Assembly (NCBI GenBank): GCA_903828675.1
Contig: CAIKND010000042.1
Span: forward strand, 1 to 64,000
Source: an uncultured Acidobacteriaceae bacterium
Lineage (GTDB): Bacteria; Acidobacteriota; Terriglobia; Terriglobales; Acidobacteriaceae
Direction: 5' to 3'
Length of the DNA stretch: 64,000 bases
Of this stretch, positions 43,440-52,774 are shown one piece after another. The notes beneath the pieces were generated by a model. It had not been told where the DNA came from and ran no database searches. It saw only the letters and a program-made list of their open reading frames with translations. Position 1 is the stretch's first letter. The number at the start of each line of letters is the position of its first letter. Both the position numbers and the translations under genes were made by a program.

Positions 43440-45689
43440 TCAATGATTTACAACGGGATCACGCACCATAACATCACGGTGTGAGATTGTTGGATGTGCG
43501 CTCTCGTCGTCAGCTTCGGCTATCGCCTGCAAGGAGTATGAGCCTACAGCTTTTGGCGTCTTGAGCGTTACGGTGTATGACTGAGCGCCAAGCGGCGCGA
43601 GCATGAACGGCCTCTCCTCCGCAGCTAATTGCTTGCCCGCAGCGTCTGTAAACACAAGCCGCAGCTTGCCAGAGCGAGGCCGGTCCTGATCGTTGACCAT
43701 GGCAATAGTGTAGTCTTGCATCGCACCTGCATTCAGAGCCGCTTGCCAGAAGTTCAAGTACACACCGAGCGGATTGAAAGCCTGCTCCATCGCCTTCTCG
43801 AAATGCGGCTCGAGCTGCAGGTTCTTCAGATCGATAAAGTGATCCGAGGTAAATGCCTTGGGATCGCTGGCACTCAAATAGACAAAGTGCAGCACGCCCG
43901 CATAGCGCCGGTAGGCCCGCCAGAACTCCGTCTCGCCGCCCAGCAGATAAGCCTGCAACGCAAAACGATTTTCGGTCGTGTTCCGGTCGCCTAGGAGGCG
44001 CGAATACAGCTTATCAGTCAGCAGGGTTGGCGTGCCGTCGCGGTTCAGCCATAGCCAGCCATACTCGTTCAGAATCGTCGCATGCCCGTTCTTGCTTGTA
44101 GATCCGCTCGGTAATGGCCCCAGCATCGACTCTAGATCGGCGACCTGAAATGGATGATGCCCGCCCTGCGCATCTTCCATCGCCAATCCATAAAACAGAT
44201 ACTGATGATCTTCGACCGGATCGTCTGCGCCCGCAGGCGAGTTATAGCTGTTCTCCCACGGGCGATTTGATAAGTCCAGCGATCGCACTGCGGGAATAAT
44301 GGTATTGGTGAACTCCGGCAGCCAGCTCTCATTGGTTGCATCCCAGATGGCTACGCTGGGATGATTCCAGTTATCGCGCATCCACTCGCTGTACTCGCCG
44401 ATCATTTCCTTTGTGTCGTAGACAGCGCGGAAGCCGCCAGCCCAGCTTGGATGTCCAGTCCATACCATGTATTCGTACTGAATCAACAGGCCATTTTCAT
44501 CAGCGATTTCCAACCAGCGATCGGGGACCGGGCCGATGCAGAAGCGAAATGCGTTCCAGTGCATCTGCTTGGGAATATCGACCAGCAGGCGATGAAGCCA
44601 GGCCTCATCCCATGGCAGCGTTCCGCTGTCGGGATCCTCGAAGAAGCGATGCAAAGTGATATTCGATCCGCGCAGGAAATAGGGCCGCCCATTCAGATAA
44701 GCGCGCTGTGTCGCCGTGTCAAAGCGGAACTCGCGCATCCCGAAGCGCGTGGTGGCATCGTCACCGGCGGTTCCGGTAACCACCTGATAGAGAAACGGAT
44801 CTTCAGGAGTCCACAGGTGCGCTTTGGGAATCACAACCGTTTGCGTTACGGTCCTGTCGCCGCCCGCGGGCACGTCCACCTGCTCTTCAACTCTTTCAGA
44901 AGCTGGCGCATTGGACTTCCGCTCGAAGGCCTGCTGCGCAACTGTTGTTGTTGCAATGTGGTCCGAGTAGTTATGAAGCACGGTCTGCACAAGGATGCTG
45001 GATGCGGCTAACTGCGGCGCCACCTGTACAGTAGAGATGACCGGATTATTCATCGCCATCAGGCTCACATCGTCATAGATCCCCGGAGTCCAGCGGTTTT
45101 TTTCAAAATCTGTTCCATGCCATACATTAGCGGGCAGCACGCCCGGATGCGCTCCGATCCGTATGACCAGTTCATTTTTCGCGCTCCAGCGGATGAAGCG
45201 GGTCACGTCAAAATAGGCAGCGGTAAAACACGGATCGTGTTCGCCGATGCGAATGCCGTTTAAATAGACCACGGTTCCGAATTGCGCCTTGTTCACTTTG
45301 AGCAGGGCTACCGCAGACTGAGCGGGAGCGTCGAATATTTTGCGATACCAAAAGTAGTTTCGCTGCTGATGCGAAATGCCGCGCGCGTCGCCGAGCTTGT
45401 CGTAATCCGCCTGACTGTACCTGCCCTGCCGGACCAGATTCGAGAGAAGTTGCCGTGTCTGGTACTGATCCACATCGGCGAACGCGGGTGCGGCTGAATG
45501 CGTGAGCCCCGGCACAGGCACGGTGTGACGATAGGCCGCCGGCAAGGCATCGGCAGCCACACTGTCCTCCACATCCCACGTGCCGTCGAGCGACAGTGTT
45601 ACTCGATGTGCGGCTTGGCCACTCGCCGTAAGCGAGCAGAACGCCATGCAGCAACACATCCACCAAAATATTGCCCGTTGTGATTTCAT
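43440..45689 (-). CDS. GH2-family glycoside hydrolase, secreted
   Basis: 749 residues from the ATG at 45689; GAGGAG lies 7 nt upstream of it but only 1 nt from the track's ATG at 45695. The signal peptide (AIFWWMCCCMAFCSLTASGQA) is followed by a sugar-binding N domain (LDGTWDV, YFWYRKIFDAP, VYLNGIRIGEHDP), an Ig-like domain, and the barrel. The acid/base Glu is in IWDATNESWLP and the nucleophile Glu in ILNEYGWLW. Several GH2 activities (beta-galactosidase, mannosidase, glucuronidase) are possible. The link to GH27 and a mannose-6-phosphate isomerase makes a role in galactomannan or mannan breakdown plausible. The PMI gene ends 50 bp upstream. Confidence 0.9.
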   Translation of the reverse strand: MKSQRAIFWWMCCCMAFCSLTASGQAAHRVTLSLDGTWDVEDSVAADALPAAYRHTVPVPGLTHSAAPAFADVDQYQTRQLLSNLVRQGRYSQADYDKLGDARGISHQQRNYFWYRKIFDAPAQSAVALLKVNKAQFGTVVYLNGIRIGEHDPCFTAAYFDVTRFIRWSAKNELVIRIGAHPGVLPANVWHGTDFEKNRWTPGIYDDVSLMAMNNPVISTVQVAPQLAASSILVQTVLHNYSDHIATTTVAQQAFERKSNAPASERVEEQVDVPAGGDRTVTQTVVIPKAHLWTPEDPFLYQVVTGTAGDDATTRFGMREFRFDTATQRAYLNGRPYFLRGSNITLHRFFEDPDSGTLPWDEAWLHRLLVDIPKQMHWNAFRFCIGPVPDRWLEIADENGLLIQYEYMVWTGHPSWAGGFRAVYDTKEMIGEYSEWMRDNWNHPSVAIWDATNESWLPEFTNTIIPAVRSLDLSNRPWENSYNSPAGADDPVEDHQYLFYGLAMEDAQGGHHPFQVADLESMLGPLPSGSTSKNGHATILNEYGWLWLNRDGTPTLLTDKLYSRLLGDRNTTENRFALQAYLLGGETEFWRAYRRYAGVLHFVYLSASDPKAFTSDHFIDLKNLQLEPHFEKAMEQAFNPLGVYLNFWQAALNAGAMQDYTIAMVNDQDRPRSGKLRLVFTDAAGKQLAAEERPFMLAPLGAQSYTVTLKTPKAVGSYSLQAIAEADDESAHPTISHRDVMVRDPVVNH

Positions 45690-45745
45690 CGCCATACTCC
45701 TCGTCGAATAGGTTGCCCGCGGACTATTCCCTTTTGCCTGGGTGT

Positions 45746-47593
45746 CTATCCCTCACTTCGTACAAATGCCTTGATGGTCGCCAATGGCTTGTCCACTTTG
45801 CTTGTTGGCGAAATTCTGTACCTGCCCACGCACGCAGGCACAATGAACGTCTCAGCATAATGGACCACAAAGGGCTCGAATGCACCCTCCGGGCTCTCGA
45901 CTACGGCCTCATCGCCCTCGACCAGATTGAGTACGTTCAGCGCGCCCCCGGTATCGTGCTCCACGGGGGCGGTGAACCAGTGACGGCGCGTCTCAAGAAA
46001 CTCAAGCTCGTGCAGCCCGGTTGCCTCTTCGCGCCAACCTTCGCCGCGCGCTATCTCGCGCACTGGACTTACCAGGTTACTGGCGACCCATTCGCGGTCG
46101 CGGTTCCACTGGATGTTAGCAAGCCCGTGTTTGAGATGAATGGGCCGCGGCAAACCGTTCATGCCGAGGCGCGCCCAGTCCCATAACTTGAAGGTGAAGA
46201 TATAGGGCGTGGCGCTTATCTCAAGCACCATGCTGTTCTTCCCCGAGCAGTGAATGGTTCCCGCCGGAATGGAGAAATGGTCGTGTTTTTTTGCCGGCCA
46301 CGCGTTTACATACTGCTCGGCAGGGAACGGCGGCCCATCCGCCTGTGCCGCTTCAAGATCACCGGCCATCTTCGCGGCATCAGTTCCGGGCCTCAATCCC
46401 AGATACACTACCGCGTCCGGTTCCGCATCCAGCAGATAGTAACTCTCATCCTGTGTGTACGGCATCCCAAAGTGCTCCGCGATGTAACTCTTTAGGGGAT
46501 GAACCTGAAGCGATAAGTTACCACCACCTACAGTATCGAGAAAGTCAAAGCGGATGGGAAATTCGGCGCCGAACCGACGAACAATTTCAGTTCCGAGTAA
46601 CTCCTGAGGATGTTCGTGCACTAATGCGAGCGCCGGCACCTCTATCGCTTGATCGCCAAAGGTGAAGCGCACACTGTTCTCTTCCGGCACGCAATCGAAA
46701 CACCACGCGAAGTTAGGCGGCCCCTGGGGCAGGTCAAAGTGCCGGCGCATCCACTCTCCGCCCCACGGGCCGGGATCGAAGAAAGGCACCACACGAAAGG
46801 GACGCCGCACCGCCTTGGCCAAGGATTCCCGATAGAGGCTGCCTGGGATCATCCCTGGGCGCTGGTCCAGATTTGTGTCGATATAGAAATCGATCGATTT
46901 ATGCAGGCGATGCTTTTCAGCGTCCGCGGCACGCCAGTCCACAAAGAAGGCCCGCTTATATAGCTCCGCCGCAGACGCCGACTCGTTGCCTGCACCGATG
47001 TTTCCGGTGCGATGTGCGCGCTGGCGCTGCTGAATTTCCCATCTGGTCACATCGCAGTAGACAAGCAAGTCCCACCGTTGTGCAACATACGCCGCACCGG
47101 TTCCATAGACCAGGACAACGCCGCAGGAGTTCGCTATCTCCGCACGTAATTTCTTGACCCTGTCGTTATCAAAGAACGAATTCAAGTCCACAGGGGTCGC
47201 CCAGCCAAATACCGGATCGTCGCCGAGAAGCGGTGCCAGGAGCTCCGTCAACTCCATTGGGGATTTGAGGGCGAGTTCGGCAAAGACCGGCGTCACTCCA
47301 GCGGATGCCGCAGTCTCCAGCCCGACTCGAACTTCCTCTGTGTCGACTCCCGGATAGCACTCTGCCACAACCACCGCGGGCCTGCCTCGGTCTAGGCGGT
47401 CTTTCAACTCCTGTGCGATAGCGGCCCAGCCTGAACGGCACGCGGCGCTGTCTTTGGAAACGCGAATGGCGGGTTGCTTGTCGTAATTCGAGGGCCGCCT
47501 TGGCGAGGTCCGTTCCGCCGACGGATCAACCTCCAAGCCGTTTGGCATCGGGTTCGGTGATAGTATGGCCCCTTCTTTCTCGTTTGTCTTCAT
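45746..47593 (-). CDS. Class I mannose-6-phosphate isomerase with extra N-terminal domain
   Basis: 615 residues from ATG 47593 (MKTNEKEGAILSPN); the longer track ORF adds 39 Cys/Ser-rich residues without a ribosome site. The C-terminal half (~290-610) is a cupin-type isomerase: GGGNLSLQVHPLKSY (zinc ligands), ESYYLLDAEPDAVVYLG, and IPAGTIHCSG. The N-terminal ~270 residues have features of a nucleotide-kinase fold (VVLVYGTGAAYV, LLVYCDVTRWEIQQRQRAH, then KRAFFVDWRAADAEKHRL) without a clear GxxGxGK loop. This part may be an inactive uridine-kinase-like domain. The reaction would convert mannose-6-P to fructose-6-P. It is the first gene of the PMI-GH2-GH27 run. Confidence 0.82.
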   Translation of the reverse strand: MKTNEKEGAILSPNPMPNGLEVDPSAERTSPRRPSNYDKQPAIRVSKDSAACRSGWAAIAQELKDRLDRGRPAVVVAECYPGVDTEEVRVGLETAASAGVTPVFAELALKSPMELTELLAPLLGDDPVFGWATPVDLNSFFDNDRVKKLRAEIANSCGVVLVYGTGAAYVAQRWDLLVYCDVTRWEIQQRQRAHRTGNIGAGNESASAAELYKRAFFVDWRAADAEKHRLHKSIDFYIDTNLDQRPGMIPGSLYRESLAKAVRRPFRVVPFFDPGPWGGEWMRRHFDLPQGPPNFAWCFDCVPEENSVRFTFGDQAIEVPALALVHEHPQELLGTEIVRRFGAEFPIRFDFLDTVGGGNLSLQVHPLKSYIAEHFGMPYTQDESYYLLDAEPDAVVYLGLRPGTDAAKMAGDLEAAQADGPPFPAEQYVNAWPAKKHDHFSIPAGTIHCSGKNSMVLEISATPYIFTFKLWDWARLGMNGLPRPIHLKHGLANIQWNRDREWVASNLVSPVREIARGEGWREEATGLHELEFLETRRHWFTAPVEHDTGGALNVLNLVEGDEAVVESPEGAFEPFVVHYAETFIVPACVGRYRISPTSKVDKPLATIKAFVRSEG

Positions 47594-47777
47594 CGCAACA
47601 AATGATAGCTGACGTGAAGGGCACCGGCAAAAGGAGCTGCAAGAATCGCTTCGAATCAAGAGCCAAATGGCCGATGAGAGAGGCGATTGACAGTGCATAG
47701 CGCGGGGCATTCAAATGATCCACGCTGCCCACAATCATCGAAGCCAGCCACTTTCGCGCGCAGGAGATTCCCACAAC

Positions 47778-49115
47778 TTGTCTTCTCAATCAGCTCCTCG
47801 CACCGGCTCAATGTACCGCATCGCTCTGACCGGCGCCATTTCCGGGCTGCTTTTCGGGTTCGATACGGCTGTGATTAACGGGGCTCTGCTCTCGCTACGC
47901 AGCCACTTTGCCCTAACGGAATTTCAGGTCGAAGTTGCCGCCAGCAGCCTTTTGTATGGTTGCCTGTTCGGCGCGATGGGGGCCGGCACACTGAGCGACC
48001 GCTATGGACGCCGCTCCATCCTGCGGCTGAGCGGCCTGCTGTTTCTTATGTCCGCGATTTTTGCCGCTGTGCCTCACACAATTGCGGAGTTTTTGGTTGC
48101 GCGATTCGTAGGCGGGTTGGGCATCGGCCTCGCTTCAACCATTGCGCCTCTTTATCTCGCTGAGGTTTCGCCGCGTGAAAAGCGCGGCAGCATTGTGACA
48201 CTCAATCAGACGGCTATCGTTTCCGGCATTCTGGTCGCCTACTGCACAAACTGGGCGCTGTCGTTTACAGGCGAAGTTGCCTGGCGCTGGATGTTCGGCT
48301 CTGCCGCTCTGCCGGCGGTGGCCTTCATCGTGTGCCTGCGCTTCGTTCCCGAGAGTCCGCGCTGGCTTCTCCAGCAACACCGCGGCCCTGAGGCCGATGC
48401 CGCACTGTATACGATCGGCGGCGATGCACACCGCGCAGAGACGCTGGCTGAGATCAGCGAGGCCATCGCACAGGAAGTGCCTGCTCCGGGATGGTTGCGG
48501 CGCATGAGACGGCCGCTGGTGCTGGCGATTGTTGTGGCCGCGCTGCAGCAGATGACCGGCATCAACACCGTGCTTTATTACGGCTCGATGCTGTTTGTCG
48601 CGCACGGCAACAGCGGCACCGATGAGCGCGCCTTCGCCGCAAATGTTCTTATCGGTGTGACAAATCTGGTGTTCACGCTGGTAGCGCTCGCAGTTATGGA
48701 TCGCATCGACCGGCGCTTTCTGCTGGGTGGTTCCGCCGCGGTTATGCTCGTAGCCCTGCTGCTGCTGGTGTTTGAATTTCAGCGCGCGCACGCGAGCTTT
48801 GTTCTGATCGTCGCCAGCACCATGCTGTATGTTGCCGCATTTGCAACGGGGCTAGGGCCGGGTGCCTGGGTTTACATCGCGGAGATTTTTCCGACCAACA
48901 TTCGCGGTCGCGCCATGTCGATTGGGACGACGGTGCTGTGGGGCAGTTGCATCCTGGTGTCGAATTCGTTTCTTACGTTGATTCGCGCACTGAGCGCTGC
49001 AGGCGCGTTTGCGGTGTACGCGGGGATATGCGCGGTGGCCGTGGTGTTTTTCTTCAGGCTGCCGGAGACGCGCGGGCGGTCGCTCGAAGAGATTGAGCGC
49101 TCGTGGGAGGTTTGA
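47778..49115 (+). CDS. MFS sugar:proton symporter (sugar porter family)
   Basis: 445 residues if started at TTG 47778, which has AGGAG 11 nt upstream; the track ATG at 47715 and an internal ATG at 47811 are alternatives without a good site. Twelve membrane helices are expected. Sugar-porter signatures are GLLFGFDTAVINGALL at the start, GTLSDRYGRRSIL, RFVPESPRWLL (PESPR) and, late, GPGAWVYIAEIFPTNIRGRAMS, and it ends with PETRGRSLEEIE. The family imports hexoses and pentoses. It is divergent from the PMI-GH2-GH27 run, so it is probably the importer of the sugars that those enzymes release. Confidence 0.9.
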   Translation: MSSQSAPRTGSMYRIALTGAISGLLFGFDTAVINGALLSLRSHFALTEFQVEVAASSLLYGCLFGAMGAGTLSDRYGRRSILRLSGLLFLMSAIFAAVPHTIAEFLVARFVGGLGIGLASTIAPLYLAEVSPREKRGSIVTLNQTAIVSGILVAYCTNWALSFTGEVAWRWMFGSAALPAVAFIVCLRFVPESPRWLLQQHRGPEADAALYTIGGDAHRAETLAEISEAIAQEVPAPGWLRRMRRPLVLAIVVAALQQMTGINTVLYYGSMLFVAHGNSGTDERAFAANVLIGVTNLVFTLVALAVMDRIDRRFLLGGSAAVMLVALLLLVFEFQRAHASFVLIVASTMLYVAAFATGLGPGAWVYIAEIFPTNIRGRAMSIGTTVLWGSCILVSNSFLTLIRALSAAGAFAVYAGICAVAVVFFFRLPETRGRSLEEIERSWEV

Positions 49116-49148
49116 TCGCTACTCCGATGAAGCAGGCTCAGCCTGCGC

Positions 49149-50714
49149 CTAATTTGTAGAGCGTTTGCCTGGAAGTACGCAGGTAAAGCTTGCGGCATTG
49201 TTCGTATCACCGTGTCCGTCATAGTGGACGGTTTGGGGATACGGGCATGCGGGCCGCGTCATCGCGGTCACGCTTTTGTTTATGCGCCTGGCGATCAGCT
49301 TACCCGGCGCAATTCCCTTTTCTACCCAGAGTTCGATTGAGTCCATGGCATCGATTTCGTTCAGGCCTGGGCCGCCGGCGCAATGCGCCATGCCGGGAAT
49401 CATGAAGAGCCGGTAGAAGGCCTGCGTCTCTTCAGACTTGCCGTGATGATGGCTGGCTGCGTCCTTCAACTGCGCGGTCTCAACGTTGCGGTAGTAGTTG
49501 ATCGATTCCAGCGAGGGAACCACCACGTCGGCCCAACCGTGATACACGATCAGCTTGCGGCCATGCGCCTTGAATGTGTGCAGGTCAGGATCGGTGGCGT
49601 TCAGCGCAGAGGCCAGCTTCGCGTCCACGGCGGTTACATCGTGATTGAAGTCGAAGGTCTTCCAGTTCCAATCTGCGCCGAATGTCCACTTGAACAGGGA
49701 GTTGTAGCGCGGCGGCGCTCCCTGCGGCGTCATGGAGTTCCAATCGAATTCGCTGCCGCGCGTGAGTCCCGGATAGATGGCCTCATGCGTAATGGGATTC
49801 CCCGGGCCGCCGTAGAGCTTGCGCGCCGTCGTTACTTGTTCTGCCGTCAGGCAATCGGGAGCGTCGGCGGATTTGCAGAGTAATACTTGCGGATCCCAAC
49901 GGCATTCTGAAGGATTCGAAAGAAACTTGTCCGATGCGACAGCCTTTTGCGCGACGCATGCTTTCAGCACCGCATCCGAGAGAAGAGGCAGCTTTGCCGA
50001 CGGAATATAACTACCTGGCTTTTCTTCAGCCGCGGCAAGATCCCAGATAAAACCCATGTGCAGCCGGGTGCGATTATTGGCAGGAGCTCCGGCAAGAATT
50101 CCGTCATAGTCGTCGGGATAGCGCTGGGCTTCAAGCAGCGCCTGCTGCCCACCGGTGGAGCAGCCAACAAAGTAGGAGAGGCGGGGTTGCGCGCCGTAGT
50201 AGGCGCGAACAATCTGCTTTGCGGCCATAGTCATTTCGTGTGTGGAACGCGAGCCCCAATCGCGCCATTTCTCTGGATGCCCGATGAGGACGTCGTCATT
50301 CTGGCCGGTGGTTGGAGATGTGCCCATGTCGGTGTTTGACCCTGCGTAACCGCGGCGGATGGCTGCGGCGAGGGCTCCATAGCTGATCGACCCGGCGTAG
50401 CCTCCGTTGCCGGTTCCTTCGTATTTTCCGTTCCAGCCGGAAGCGGGCATCCAGACTTCAATCCTGATATTCGAATCGATAGATGGCGTCAGCGTGGCGG
50501 CGACGCGGCAGAAGGGCGGCAGATCGGTGAGCGGCTTGGGAGTAAGACCGGTCAGCGAACCGCCAGGTTCTGCCGCAGCGACCGTGATCTTGCCGTGAGG
50601 GAGTGTCAACGTAGCAAGGCTCTCGCAGGTTGCACCAAAGGCGGGGAGGCAAGGGGAGAGGCTGAAGAGAACAACAAGAACTATTGATCCGGCAAAAAAA
50701 ATGTAATGTCGCAT
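49149..50714 (-). CDS. Tannase/feruloyl esterase family hydrolase, secreted
   Basis: 521 residues from ATG 50714. The longer track start (50804) would translate the family 1 repeat, so I reject it. The signal peptide is HYIFFAGSIVLVVLFSLSPCLPAFGA. The serine nucleophile is in YFVGCSTGGQQALLEAQRYP (GxSxG), the Asp in YHGWADVVVPS, and the His in IPGMAHCAGGPG. EGTGNGGYAGSISYGAL and SNTDMG are also family blocks. Members hydrolyse ester bonds of galloyl or feruloyl groups on plant polymers, which fits the neighbouring hemicellulose enzymes. Only the repeat's GGGTGGGA lies ahead of the start, as a weak ribosome site. Confidence 0.9.
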   Translation of the reverse strand: MRHYIFFAGSIVLVVLFSLSPCLPAFGATCESLATLTLPHGKITVAAAEPGGSLTGLTPKPLTDLPPFCRVAATLTPSIDSNIRIEVWMPASGWNGKYEGTGNGGYAGSISYGALAAAIRRGYAGSNTDMGTSPTTGQNDDVLIGHPEKWRDWGSRSTHEMTMAAKQIVRAYYGAQPRLSYFVGCSTGGQQALLEAQRYPDDYDGILAGAPANNRTRLHMGFIWDLAAAEEKPGSYIPSAKLPLLSDAVLKACVAQKAVASDKFLSNPSECRWDPQVLLCKSADAPDCLTAEQVTTARKLYGGPGNPITHEAIYPGLTRGSEFDWNSMTPQGAPPRYNSLFKWTFGADWNWKTFDFNHDVTAVDAKLASALNATDPDLHTFKAHGRKLIVYHGWADVVVPSLESINYYRNVETAQLKDAASHHHGKSEETQAFYRLFMIPGMAHCAGGPGLNEIDAMDSIELWVEKGIAPGKLIARRINKSVTAMTRPACPYPQTVHYDGHGDTNNAASFTCVLPGKRSTN

Positions 50715-50756
50715 TCCCACCCATTTCCGCAAAAAGCGCTGAAATGGATGGGGCAC
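50715..50756. repeat. Family 1 variable-stem palindrome, copy 10
   Basis: Arms TCCCACCC / GGATGGGGCACC, stem ATTTCCGC / GCTGAAAT with one mismatch, loop AAAAA. It abuts the start codon of the tannase gene on the minus strand. Confidence 0.88.
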
Positions 50757-50887
50757 CCAAAGCTCAGTTAACACTTGAATCGAAAATGCCCTGATGGAAT
50801 TCATTGATCCACGCAGCAGATTTGCGGTTAGATTTCTTGGAACCCATTTTACTCACGCAGTGGAATGAATGTCGCGACGCAAAGAGA

Positions 50888-50928
50888 AAGCCTCCAGTCG
50901 ATCGCTTGAAACGAGCGGCTGGAGGCTT
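50888..50928 (-). terminator. Terminator at the end of the leu-ilv operon
   Basis: Stem AAGCCTCCAG / CTGGAGGCTT around a ~21 nt loop, then on the minus strand a T-rich run (TTTCTCTTT). It is 18 bp beyond the ilvC stop. Confidence 0.8.
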
Positions 50929-50945
50929 CTTTCGAGGATTGTTTA

Positions 50946-52007
<1,062 letters not shown>

Positions 52008-52046
52008 TCATTCGAATCGGTTAGGGCGGCCGGCAGCCAGACGGAG

Positions 52047-52646
52047 TTATTCCGGCTCGCTGGCCACGCGGTCATCTAGTGTTTCCAGGGGCTGGCCGTC
52101 AGGATTATCAAGCCCGGCGGGATCGTCTTCGCCGGTGCCCATGGCGCGCAGCACGCTGCTGGTGTGATGGCCGCGGCGCATGGTCATTTTGCCGCTGCGG
52201 CAGATTTCAAGAATGGGGCTTTCGCTTTCGTTGAGCACCTGGATGAGCCCCTCGATTTTGCTTTCGACGCCAGTCATTTCAATCATCAACGACTCCGCCG
52301 TGAGGTCAACAATGCGGGCGCGAAAGACCTCGACCAGTTCAAAGATGGCGGAGCGGGTGGTGCGGTTTGCTCCCACTTTGATAAGCGCCAACTCGCGGGT
52401 AACCGAGGGCGCCTGGGCGATGTCGTCCACATCCACTACATTTTCCAGTTTAAACAGGCTGGCCCGGATGCGATGGCCGGCCTCGGCGGAGGCTTCGCAA
52501 ACCAGTGTGAGCCGTGACAGGCCGGCACGCTCGCTGCGCCCGACGGTAAGCGAGTTGATGTTGATGTTGAGACGGCGGAAGAGCGACGCCACGCGCGTGA
52601 GCACGCCGGGCAGATCCTCAACGTAAGCAACGAATGTATGCAACAT
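52047..52646 (-). CDS. ilvN: Acetolactate synthase small (regulatory) subunit
   Basis: 199 residues from ATG 52646, with GGAAAGG 5 nt upstream. The track start at 52730 would translate the inverted array upstream. The ACT domain starts LHTFVAYVEDLPGVLTRVASLFRRLNININSLTVG. The C-terminal domain includes SLMIEMTGVESKIEGLIQVL. A tail of ~30 residues (GEDDPAGLDNPDGQPLETLD) extends past the normal end. The subunit confers valine feedback control on IlvB. It follows ilvB, with a repeat-filled gap of ~130 bp. Confidence 0.95.
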   Translation of the reverse strand: MLHTFVAYVEDLPGVLTRVASLFRRLNININSLTVGRSERAGLSRLTLVCEASAEAGHRIRASLFKLENVVDVDDIAQAPSVTRELALIKVGANRTTRSAIFELVEVFRARIVDLTAESLMIEMTGVESKIEGLIQVLNESESPILEICRSGKMTMRRGHHTSSVLRAMGTGEDDPAGLDNPDGQPLETLDDRVASEPE

Positions 52647-52670
52647 AAAGGCCTTTCCAGAGAACAGGGA

Positions 52671-52770
52671 CAGTTGACAGTGATCAGTGGACAATGGTGA
52701 GTGATCGGTGGTCGGTGGCTGCCGGTGCATGATCGCGACTGTTCACTGGCCACTGACCACTGTTTACTGC
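52671..52770. repeat. Paired inverted array, ilvB-ilvN gap
   Basis: Left half: CAGTGATCAGTGGAC followed by GTGAGTGATCGGTGG-type units. A ~17 nt spacer follows, then the opposing half CACTGGCCACTGACCACTG. The halves are complementary only in a degenerate way. Confidence 0.7.
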
Positions 52771-52774
52771 TTTG

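Noticed and set aside
50715-50804. N-terminal extension of the tannase-family protein
   Set aside because: It translates the family 1 palindrome and hides the signal peptide.
52671-52770. Possible CRISPR array in the ilvB-ilvN gap
   Set aside because: Units are 7-10 nt, degenerate and inverted in the second half; there are no constant repeats, no unique spacers and no cas genes.
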